Below, piece by piece: positions 1-6,288 of a stretch of DNA of 6,420 bases; the stretch's first letter is position 1; each line of letters starts with the position of its first letter. This DNA comes from Thermoflexus sp. (lineage in GTDB: Bacteria; Chloroflexota; Anaerolineae; B4-G1; DUEL01). The stretch is from NCBI GenBank assembly GCA_028276215.1, contig JAPYWT010000147.1, positions 1 through 6,420 of the forward strand. The letters run 5' to 3'. A program made the translations under genes and the position numbers. The notes below the pieces were generated by a model that was not told where the DNA came from, did not search any database, and saw nothing but the letters and a program-made list of their open reading frames with translations.

Positions 1-1523
1 TCGGGACGATGCTGGCCGGAGCATCGCTTTCGCTTCTGATGAACAACATCGCCGCCGCCGCCATCCTGCTCCCAACCATCTCCTCCGCGGCCCGCAAAGC
101 CGGAATCCACCCCACCCGCCTGCTGATGCCCCTGGCCTTCGCCACCCTGCTGGGCGGTATGGCGACCCTCCTGACCACCACCAACATCGTCGTCAGCGGA
201 CTGCTGATAGACCAGGGGCTGCGGGGGTTCGGCATCCTGGACTTCGCGCCCGTCGGTCTGCCGCTGGTCGCCATCGGGGTGGCCTATATGACCCTCTGGG
301 GCCACCGACTGCTCCCCACCCAGCCCATCCGCGAGCGCACCGAAGGGGTCCGACCGCCGGTGGAGGACCTGGTCCAACTGTACCGGCTGGGGGAACGACT
401 GTTCCGCGCCCGGGTGCCCGCCGGGTCGTACCTGATTGACAAGCCCCTCTCCCGGAGCACGTTCCGGGAAATCTACGGCCTGAACGTCGTCGGGCTGGAA
501 CGGGACGGACGGCTGACTCTGGCCCCGTCCCCTGACTTCGTCTTCCGGGAAGGGGACGTGGTGCTCCTGGAGGGGAACCTGGAGGAGTTCCGCCGTCGGG
601 ACCGACCCCCGTACCTGGAGATTCTCCCCCCGCGCGAGTGGCGGGAGGAAGACCTGGAGTCCCCCGCGGTGGTCATGGTGGAGGCCGTCCTCTCCCCCCG
701 CTCCGGCCTCATCGGTCAGACGCTGCGGGGTGTCCATTTCCGGGAAAAGTACGGTTTCACCGTCCTGGCCATCTGGCGGGCCGGGCGCCCGATCCGGACC
801 AACCTCTCCGACCTGCCCCTCCAGTTCGGGGACGCGCTGCTCCTCCAGGGCCCCCGGGAGCGGCTGCCCGTCCTGCGGAGCGAACCGGACCTGATTCTGC
901 TGGCGAACGAGAAGGAATACCTGCCCGTGGCGGGGAAGGGCTGGCTGGCCGCGGGCATCGCCGTGCTGGCGCTGGCACTGGCAGCCCTTCGCTATCAGGC
1001 GGTGGCGGAGGTGCTGCTGGGCGGGGCTCTGGCCATGATGCTGACCGGCATCCTGACGATGGACCAGGCCTACGAGGTCATTGAGTGGAAGACGGTCTTC
1101 CTGGTCGCCGGGATGATGCCCCTGGGGGTGGCGATGACCAAAAGCGGAGCGGCGGCCTGGCTGGCCGAACGGGTCCTGGGTTTCATCGGGCCCGCCGGCC
1201 CGTTGGGGCTGATGGCGGGGCTGTTTCTTCTGGCGATGGGGCTCTCCCAGGTGATGCACGGGGCCGCCGTCGCCTCCATCATCGCGCCCATCGCCATCCA
1301 GGTCGCCCGCCAGACCGGGCTGAGCCCCCAGGCGCTGGCGATGACCGTCGCTCTGGCGACCTCCACGACCTTCCTGACCCCGCTGGGGCACCCGGTCAAC
1401 GTGCTGGTGATGAACGTCGGCGGCTACCGGGCGCGGGACTACCTGCGGGTCGGCTGGCCGCTGACGCTGCTGGTCTTCGGCGCCGTCCTGGCGCTGGTGC
1501 CGGTATTCTGGCCGCCGAGATGA
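1..1523 (+). CDS. SLC13/DASS-family anion:sodium symporter with two TrkA-C (RCK_C) domains, 5'-truncated by the window edge
   Basis: Membrane permease of the divalent anion:Na+ symporter (SLC13, YfbS-like) type, which moves sulfate or di/tricarboxylates across the cytoplasmic membrane; the substrate here cannot be read. Numbering from the Met codon at position 9: residues 7-25 hold the first hairpin motif (LLMNNIAAAAILLP), 40-64 a helix ending in TTTNIVVSG, and 80-100 another helix. Residues about 130-197 and 215-297 are two soluble modules with the TrkA-C look (the EGDVVLLEG and FGDALLLQG turns), the usual insertion in this subfamily. Helices resume at about 310-500, including ATSTTFLTPLGHPVN (450-464) and the typical GGYRARDYLRVGWPL near the end. 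Positions 3-8 continue the frame upstream, no ribosome site precedes the Met, and family members are roughly 590-610 residues, so about 90-100 N-terminal residues lie outside the window. The second hairpin motif, usually SNN/SNT, reads MHG here. Family call firm; substrate unknown. Confidence 0.88.
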   Translation, partial: GTMLAGASLSLLMNNIAAAAILLPTISSAARKAGIHPTRLLMPLAFATLLGGMATLLTTTNIVVSGLLIDQGLRGFGILDFAPVGLPLVAIGVAYMTLWGHRLLPTQPIRERTEGVRPPVEDLVQLYRLGERLFRARVPAGSYLIDKPLSRSTFREIYGLNVVGLERDGRLTLAPSPDFVFREGDVVLLEGNLEEFRRRDRPPYLEILPPREWREEDLESPAVVMVEAVLSPRSGLIGQTLRGVHFREKYGFTVLAIWRAGRPIRTNLSDLPLQFGDALLLQGPRERLPVLRSEPDLILLANEKEYLPVAGKGWLAAGIAVLALALAALRYQAVAEVLLGGALAMMLTGILTMDQAYEVIEWKTVFLVAGMMPLGVAMTKSGAAAWLAERVLGFIGPAGPLGLMAGLFLLAMGLSQVMHGAAVASIIAPIAIQVARQTGLSPQALAMTVALATSTTFLTPLGHPVNVLVMNVGGYRARDYLRVGWPLTLLVFGAVLALVPVFWPPR

Positions 1524-1532
1524 GATACCGTA

Positions 1533-1570
1533 AAACGTGCCAGACACGTTCGGAAGTGCCTGGCACGTTT
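1533..1570. repeat. 38-bp inverted repeat, possible terminator or dispersed palindrome
   Basis: The arms are AAACGTGCCAGACAC (1533-1547) and GTGCCTGGCACGTTT (1556-1570). They pair at 14 of 15 positions, with one A-C mismatch, around the 8-base loop GTTCGGAA. The element begins 10 bases after the transporter stop codon. On the plus strand the stem ends in only three Ts followed by AA, so it is a weak intrinsic terminator; on the minus strand it ends in TTTTA. The base composition (AACGTG/CACGTT) differs from the G/C-only hairpin beside it, so it could instead be a dispersed REP-like palindrome. The structure is seen directly; the role is inferred. Confidence 0.65.
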
Positions 1571-1579
1571 AATCGCACC

Positions 1580-1604
1580 GGGCGGGCGGCCCTGCCGCCC
1601 GCCC
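1580..1604. terminator. GC-rich perfect hairpin between the transporter gene and glnA
   Basis: A perfect 11-bp stem, GGGCGGGCGGC (1580-1590) with GCCGCCCGCCC (1594-1604), has the 3-base loop CCT. It lies 56 bases after the transporter stop and 23 bases before the glnA start, so it would sit in the leader of any transcript reading into glnA. The plus-strand flank TCTATCCC has no T run, so intrinsic termination is uncertain. It could also be an mRNA-stabilising hairpin or a repeat copy. Its core GGCGGGCGGC recurs exactly in the hairpin at 3057-3091. Confidence 0.5.
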
Positions 1605-1615
1605 TCTATCCCTGC

Positions 1616-1621
1616 AAGGAG
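1616..1621 (+). promoter_or_regulatory. glnA ribosome binding site
   Basis: AAGGAG lies 6 bases before the ATG at 1628. The reading frame is open for 181 more codons upstream, so this site decides the start: it excludes the longer in-frame extension that would overlap the transporter gene. Confidence 0.85.
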
Positions 1622-1627
1622 CGTGAC

Positions 1628-3043
1628 ATGTTCTCCACATTTGACGAAGCCCGACAGTTCGTCCAGAGACACGACGTCCAGATGGTAGACCTGAAGTTCA
1701 CCGACCTGGGAGGCCGATGGCACCATCTGACCCTCCCTGTCTCCCAGTTCACCCCGGCCCTGATGGAGGAGGGCGTGGGGTTTGACGGCTCCGCCGTCGG
1801 CCTGAAATCGGTCAAGGCCGGAGATATGGTGCTGGTCCCCGACCTGGCCACCGGATTCGTGGACCCCTTCTGGGAAGTGCCGACCGTCAGTTTCATCTGC
1901 ACCACGCTGGAGGCGGATACGAAGGCCGTCTTCGCCAACGACCCCCGCAACATCGCCCGCCGGGCGGAGGAGTGGATGCGGGAGACCGGCATCGCCGACG
2001 AGAGCCGCTGGGGACCCGAACTGGAATTCTACGTCTTTGACCGGGTGGCCTACGAGTACGGCCCCAACCGGTGCGGGTACCGGGTGGAGTCGGCGGAGGC
2101 GGATTGGGGAGACGGGGCCCCGTCCGGGCACGTCATTCCGCTCCATGGCGGCTACCACGCCATCCCGCCGAAGGATACCCTCTACAACCTGCGGACGGAG
2201 ATGGCCCGGCACCTGGAGGCGATGGGCGTCCCGGTCAAGTACCACCACCACGAGGTCGGCGGGCCGGGGCAGTGCGAGATTGAGACCCCGATGATGGGCC
2301 TGGTCCAGGCCGGGGACGCGGTGATGATGATCAAGTACGTCACCAAGATGGTCGCCCGCGCCCATGGTCTGACGGCCACGTTCATGCCCAAACCCCTCTA
2401 CGGCGAGGCGGGCAACGGCCTGCACTTCCACCAGCAACTGTTCCGGGACGGCCACAACCTCTTCTACGACCCGCAGGGGTACAGTCTGCTCAGCCGGACG
2501 GCGCTGCAGTACGTCGGCGGGCTGCTGGCGCACGGACCGGCGGTCCTGGCGCTCACCAACCCCAGCACCAACTCCTACCGTCGGCTGGTGCCGGGGTACG
2601 AGGCTCCCATCCTGGCCTTCTTCTCGGCGGGGAACCGGACGGCGGCGGTGCGCATCCCCCGCTACGCCACGAAACCGGAGAAAGTGCGCATTGAGTTCCG
2701 GCCTCCCGATGCGACCTGCAACATCTACCTGGCCCTGGCAGCCCAACTGCTGGCGGGGCTGGACGGCATCCGACGGGAGATAGACCCCACCGAAGCGGGC
2801 TTCGGGCCCATAGAGGCGGACGTCTTCTCGTGGAGTGAGGAGCGGCGGGCGGCCATTCGGCCACTGCCCACCGCCCTCTCCGACGCGCTGGACGCGCTGG
2901 AGGCGGACCACAAGTTTCTCTGCGAAGGTGAGGTGTTCAGCGAGGACCTGCTCAGCCGCTGGGTTGCGGCCCACCGGGAGGAGGAACTGGCCGTGCGCGT
3001 CCGCCCCCACCCCTACGAGGTGAAGTTGTACTACGACGTGTGA
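1628..3043 (+). CDS. glnA: Type I glutamine synthetase (glutamate-ammonia ligase), lacking the adenylylation tyrosine
   Basis: Cytosolic enzyme that joins ammonia to glutamate using ATP, the main entry of ammonium into nitrogen metabolism; type I enzymes are dodecamers. The protein is 471 residues, normal for GSI. The N-terminal beta-grasp domain covers about residues 15-100 and includes FDGSAVGLK (52-60). The catalytic domain follows: metal-ligand glutamates in GPELEF (E131, E133) and in HHHEVGGPGQCEIE (E209, E217), H266 in GNGLHFH, the NPSTNSYRRLVPGYEAP block (311-327; R319 and the flap glutamate E325), R337 and R342 in NRTAAVRIP, and E356/R358 in RIEFRPPD. The C-terminus HPYEVKLYYDV is family-typical. 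Where enterobacterial GSI-beta has the adenylylated Tyr397 (NLYDLPPEE), this protein reads ADVFSWSEE, with no tyrosine between residues 387 and 467. The region is not shortened as in GSI-alpha. Control by GlnE-type adenylylation is therefore unlikely. The start is set by AAGGAG 6 bases upstream. No glnB or amt neighbour is in view. Confidence 0.96.
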   Translation: MFSTFDEARQFVQRHDVQMVDLKFTDLGGRWHHLTLPVSQFTPALMEEGVGFDGSAVGLKSVKAGDMVLVPDLATGFVDPFWEVPTVSFICTTLEADTKAVFANDPRNIARRAEEWMRETGIADESRWGPELEFYVFDRVAYEYGPNRCGYRVESAEADWGDGAPSGHVIPLHGGYHAIPPKDTLYNLRTEMARHLEAMGVPVKYHHHEVGGPGQCEIETPMMGLVQAGDAVMMIKYVTKMVARAHGLTATFMPKPLYGEAGNGLHFHQQLFRDGHNLFYDPQGYSLLSRTALQYVGGLLAHGPAVLALTNPSTNSYRRLVPGYEAPILAFFSAGNRTAAVRIPRYATKPEKVRIEFRPPDATCNIYLALAAQLLAGLDGIRREIDPTEAGFGPIEADVFSWSEERRAAIRPLPTALSDALDALEADHKFLCEGEVFSEDLLSRWVAAHREEELAVRVRPHPYEVKLYYDV

Positions 3044-3056
3044 CTCCCCAGAAAGA

Positions 3057-3091
3057 GGATGCGGCGGGCGGCGAAGCCGCCCGCCGCATCC
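3057..3091 (-). terminator. Perfect 16-bp hairpin between convergent genes, probable terminator
   Basis: The arms GGATGCGGCGGGCGGC (3057-3072) and GCCGCCCGCCGCATCC (3076-3091) are exact complements around the triloop GAA. The hairpin starts 14 bases after the glnA stop and lies 13 bases beyond the stop of the minus-strand gene. On the minus strand the stem is followed by TCTTTCTG, a modest T-rich tail, so it best fits as the terminator of the membrane glycosidase gene; on the plus strand no T run follows. It may serve both transcripts by blocking read-through between the converging genes. The apex GCGAAGC matches a DNA mini-hairpin known to be exceptionally stable. Confidence 0.75.
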
Positions 3092-3103
3092 ATCCGCCGC
3101 CAG

Positions 3104-6100
3104 TCAGGACCGATGCCGCAGCACGTCCGGAAGGGTCAGCAGGCCACCCACCAGTGCCAGTGCGGCCCCCATCGCCATCATCATCAGGGGCAGAGCCCTC
3201 GGGATATCCAGGTGAGTCACGATGCCCAGGATGAGGGAAAGGCCCAGGGGCAGCACCGCCATTTCGTTGTTGAGCCGCGTGATGGCCTGCTCCAACCCCA
3301 TCAGGGCCGGCACCGCGCCAGCCAAGACCAGCACCCCGCCGACGGCGACCAGAATGTGGCCCAGAGCCCCCAGACGCGACCTTCCAGCAACGGACCGCAG
3401 GGTCCGGTAGACCCCCCAGAGCATCCATACCCCGACCAGCCCATTGGCCGTTATCAGGGCCGTTCGGAAGGCCGCGCGGGTCCAGAGACAGTACCACAGG
3501 AACAGCGGGCCCCGGACCGCCACCGGCGTCAGCGGCACCGCGCTCCAGAGCATCAGGGAGGCCGCCAGCGCGCTCCCCACCCGCCGGGCCCCAGCCCGCC
3601 GGTTCAGCGCCAGAAGCACGCCCGCGAACGTTCCCATCACCACCACCATCAGCCAGATGTAGTGCGGGGAAAGGAAGGACGAGACCGTCAGGTGGTCCAG
3701 CAGGAGGACAAGAACGGGCAGCCCGAGCGCGACCAGATTGTCCACCGGGGCAAAGCGAGGGATGCCAGAGAGACCGCCGGGGTCGGTCCAGCCGGCCCAG
3801 AGAGCCCGCAGGCCGTTTCGGCCCGGAAAGTCGGGCAGAAGGCGGAGGACAGGGTCGGCCCCCAGCAGGAGCAGCAGAACGGTGACCAGCAGAAACAGGC
3901 GGGCCAGCCAGGCCATCGCGGGCCCCCGGACCGCGTGGGCCATCCCGGCATCGGCCGAGAAGAAATTGTAGGCTGGAAAGTCCAGGTCGCCCTCGTAGCG
4001 GGCCAGGTGTTCCGCCCGCTTCTCCTGAAAGTGGGCCCACGCCGTTTGCCAGTCCTCAAAGGCCGCACGGTCGCCCGTATCCAGCCACTGGTAGTACCGC
4101 AGGAAGGCCCGCCGGTACCAGGCCAGCGTCTCCAGAAGGTTCGCCTCGTACTCCAGCGAAGCCACCACTTTGGGGTAGAGTTCGGGCTGCCGCCAGGTGG
4201 AGGGGTCTATCTCCTGGACCAGTGCCTGCATCCGGCGGACGGCCTCCACGGCCTGGAATCCCTCGCCGATGGCCCCCTCCAGGTCCTCCTTGCTGATGTC
4301 GTAGACGACGCTCAGGACAGAACTGGAGCCGTCCACGATGTCCCACTCAAAAATCCACATCATCGGGGTGGTCTCCAGCCCCAGCGCGCGCACCCGCTGG
4401 CGGGCGAAGGGGCCGATGTAGAGCCCCTGGAGGACCGGCTCGCGGGAGCGTAGCAGGAGTTCGGTCATATTGTGGACCGTCACGGGGTCGTTGCCGAAGG
4501 TCCGGCGGACCCACATCTCCGTGAGCGCCACCGGGTCGGCGTCCGGCTCCCAGGCCAGTTGGGAGGTCACCCAGGCGTTGGCGTCAATCCAGAGCCAGAA
4601 CCCGTAGAAGGGATAGAGGGACATCGGGCCCGCGTGGGGAGGACCGCCGCCCTGGTTCCACTGCCAGAGCCCCCGGATGTGGGGGTTGGTCCGGCGAAAC
4701 GCCTGCAGGGCGACCTGATGCATGGGCGCGATGTAGTCCGGAAAGGCCATAAAGCCCTCAAACTCCAGCCGGTGCTGCATCTCTATCAGTCGGTCGTGGG
4801 CGCCCTGGGCCAGAGTCGGGTTGAGGGGCAGGTAACTGTAGAAGTCGCCCATCACGTACTTGGTGGAGACCAGCAGGTTCGGGGAAGAGACGCCTCCCAG
4901 CACCTGGTTGTACGCCTCCACGTCCACGTGCATGTTCCCCACCTCGCCGATGCCCACTGACCAACTCCGGAAGATGATCCACTTGCCGTGGGCCTCGGCG
5001 GCCTGGAGGAAGGCCCGAAGCATCGCCTGGGCGGCCTCCACGCTCCGCACCTCCAGCGCGCTGGTGTAGTCCCAGCCGGGGATGTTGTAGATAGCGCCGG
5101 CCTCGCCGATGCGAATCATCACGCCGTCCACGTAGGGCATTGTCTCAAACAGTTCCTCCAGCCCCAGGCGGTACACCTCCCAGAATTCGGGGTTTTCCGT
5201 AGCCATTCCGCCGAAGCGGCGGTCAAAGTAGGCCCGGAGGGGCGGGGTCAGGGCGACCATATCGGTATCCAGGACCACCTCCAGGCCCTGGTCGTGGGCG
5301 TACTGCATCAGGCGGCCCAGGTGCTCCCGCATGGCCTGCTGCCGCTGCCGGTAGGGACTGTCGGCGGGGTAGACCTCAAACCCGTTGCCCACCCTGTCAA
5401 AGTTGACGAATTCCAGGAAGCCCCCCAGGACAATGCCGTTGTTCCCGTAGGAAATCATTCGGTGGACGTAGTCTTTGAAATCCGCCTCGTAGCGGCGTAT
5501 CGTTTCGGCGTCCACATACGGGGGGTCCGGGAGGAACGCGTCCCGGAAGGCCCCCAGGCCGTGGTGGTAGTCGGTGGGGTCCCAGCGCCGGGGGTCCCGC
5601 TCCACCCCCACCGCGCCGATGTCCACCAGCCGATGCGGGAGAGCCGGGGTTCGGACGCGCGCGGCGAAAAACGAGGCAGTATCGGCGCCCGTGCGCGCCA
5701 GGTCGGCCAGATAGTACATCCCGTAGGCGTGCCCCAGGGGGCTGCCGCTCTCCAGAACCAGGGCCGGACGGCCTTCCCAATCCCGCGGGGTTATGCTGAA
5801 TCCCTGGGGGTCAGGTGGCGCCTTTTCCACCCCAGGCCCGACGAGGATGAGCCAGCCCTTGGGGAGAGGCCCGGGGGACTCCAGAACCTGGGGGCGGGTG
5901 CCGGTGCGCTCCGCCAGCGCGTCGGCCAGGGCGGCGGCCGCGCGGGCGTAGAGGTCGCTCTGGAGGGTTCCCGGCGGGAGAACAATAGCCGCGACGGGCT
6001 CCAGCGGCGGGGTCGCCGGGGAGACCGGGCGGGCAGATAGTCGGGGCTCCTGAGGGAGGTCCTTGGGCAGATAGGCGATGCCCAGGAAACTGTTGACCTG

Positions 6101-6172
6101 GCCCGCCAGCAACAAGCCCAGCGTCAGGCCGATGAGGGCGATCAGAGCGGATTTCAGGGGGTTGCGCTTCAT
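3104..6172 (-). CDS. Membrane-integrated GH67-like (alpha-glucuronidase-related) protein with a polytopic C-terminal domain
   Basis: A 1022-residue protein. Residues 1-7 (MKRNPLK) are basic and 8-27 are hydrophobic: a signal anchor placing the following region outside the cytoplasm. Residues about 57-165 resemble the GH67 N-terminal domain (QGFSITPRDW, then GRPALVLESGSPLGHAYGMYYL). Residues about 180-540 resemble the GH67 TIM barrel, including DYVHRMISYGNNGIVLGG (234-251), YVDGVMIRIGEAG (347-359), IIFRSW (399-404), STKYVMGDFYSYLP (436-449), LIEMQHRLEFEG (462-473) and LAWEPDADPVALTEMWVRRTFGND (539-562). Against GH67 sequences remembered from Geobacillus and Cellvibrio, E357 matches the general acid and D443 and E470 the two other catalytic carboxylates. 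A helical segment follows to about 745. Then about eight membrane helices run near 752-771, 811-829, 836-856, 866-886, 902-922, 937-957, 971-988 and 993-1013, with basic loops NRRAGARR and YRTLRSVAGRSR. I do not recognise this membrane part. The start has AAGGAGG 7 bases upstream and a promoter beyond it. Hydrolysis of uronic-acid glycosides is plausible but unproven. Confidence 0.85.
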   Translation of the reverse strand: MKRNPLKSALIALIGLTLGLLLAGQVNSFLGIAYLPKDLPQEPRLSARPVSPATPPLEPVAAIVLPPGTLQSDLYARAAAALADALAERTGTRPQVLESPGPLPKGWLILVGPGVEKAPPDPQGFSITPRDWEGRPALVLESGSPLGHAYGMYYLADLARTGADTASFFAARVRTPALPHRLVDIGAVGVERDPRRWDPTDYHHGLGAFRDAFLPDPPYVDAETIRRYEADFKDYVHRMISYGNNGIVLGGFLEFVNFDRVGNGFEVYPADSPYRQRQQAMREHLGRLMQYAHDQGLEVVLDTDMVALTPPLRAYFDRRFGGMATENPEFWEVYRLGLEELFETMPYVDGVMIRIGEAGAIYNIPGWDYTSALEVRSVEAAQAMLRAFLQAAEAHGKWIIFRSWSVGIGEVGNMHVDVEAYNQVLGGVSSPNLLVSTKYVMGDFYSYLPLNPTLAQGAHDRLIEMQHRLEFEGFMAFPDYIAPMHQVALQAFRRTNPHIRGLWQWNQGGGPPHAGPMSLYPFYGFWLWIDANAWVTSQLAWEPDADPVALTEMWVRRTFGNDPVTVHNMTELLLRSREPVLQGLYIGPFARQRVRALGLETTPMMWIFEWDIVDGSSSVLSVVYDISKEDLEGAIGEGFQAVEAVRRMQALVQEIDPSTWRQPELYPKVVASLEYEANLLETLAWYRRAFLRYYQWLDTGDRAAFEDWQTAWAHFQEKRAEHLARYEGDLDFPAYNFFSADAGMAHAVRGPAMAWLARLFLLVTVLLLLLGADPVLRLLPDFPGRNGLRALWAGWTDPGGLSGIPRFAPVDNLVALGLPVLVLLLDHLTVSSFLSPHYIWLMVVVMGTFAGVLLALNRRAGARRVGSALAASLMLWSAVPLTPVAVRGPLFLWYCLWTRAAFRTALITANGLVGVWMLWGVYRTLRSVAGRSRLGALGHILVAVGGVLVLAGAVPALMGLEQAITRLNNEMAVLPLGLSLILGIVTHLDIPRALPLMMMAMGAALALVGGLLTLPDVLRHRS

Positions 6173-6179
6173 GGAGGTT

Positions 6180-6186
6180 CCTCCTT
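6180..6186 (-). promoter_or_regulatory. Ribosome binding site of the membrane glycosidase-like gene
   Basis: On the minus strand AAGGAGG lies 7 bases before the ATG at 6172. It is a full-strength Shine-Dalgarno and confirms that the basic, anchor-containing N-terminus is the true start. Confidence 0.88.
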
Positions 6187-6217
6187 ACTGAATATCTTCG
6201 GGAAAGGTGACGATTTG

Positions 6218-6246
6218 ATTATACTGCCAGAGTTGGCCTGTGCAAA
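6218..6246 (-). promoter_or_regulatory. Sigma70-type promoter of the membrane glycosidase-like gene
   Basis: On the minus strand a perfect -10 box TATAAT (6223-6218) is preceded, after a 17-base spacer, by TTTGCA (6246-6241), which matches four of six bases of TTGACA. The expected start of transcription is near 6211, giving a leader of about 39 bases that contains the ribosome site. This is one of the few AT-rich patches in the window, which makes a chance match less likely. No operator palindrome overlaps it. Confidence 0.7.
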
Positions 6247-6288
6247 GTGGGGGTTTGGGGGGTGTCCCAATTCCGTCGGGGGCGTCCG

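Noticed and set aside
1470..1530. Possible glnA promoter with -10-like TATTCT near 1504
   Set aside because: Only four of six bases match, no convincing -35 box lies at the right distance, and it sits inside the transporter coding sequence.
1085..1627. Long in-frame extension upstream of glnA (181 codons), overlapping the transporter gene
   Set aside because: It reads the transporter coding sequence in another frame, giving Gly/Arg/Ala/Pro-rich text without family character. The glnA ATG at 1628 has its own ribosome site and gives the normal GSI length.
1439..3010. Minus-strand open frame (523 codons) opposite glnA
   Set aside because: It is a mirror of glnA codon use, Arg/Gly/Val-rich, with no recognisable motif or start signal.
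1..3043. Transporter and glnA as a dedicated ammonium or glutamate uptake operon
   Set aside because: The transporter is SLC13-like rather than an Amt or glutamate carrier, and two hairpins separate the genes, so a functional link is not supported.
3059..4453. Long plus-strand open frame (464 codons) opposite the membrane glycosidase-like gene
   Set aside because: Its translation is Gln/Pro/Arg/His-rich with no domain sense, and it lies antisense to a well-supported gene; a by-product of high GC.
4988..6040. Plus-strand open frame (350 codons) opposite the N-terminal half of the membrane glycosidase-like gene
   Set aside because: Antisense shadow with low-complexity composition and no ribosome site that I could see.
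6173..6184. GGAGG-TT-CCTCC inverted repeat over the start region of the minus-strand gene, as a translation-blocking hairpin
   Set aside because: The loop would be only two bases, too short to fold; the symmetry is explained by the Shine-Dalgarno and its chance complement.
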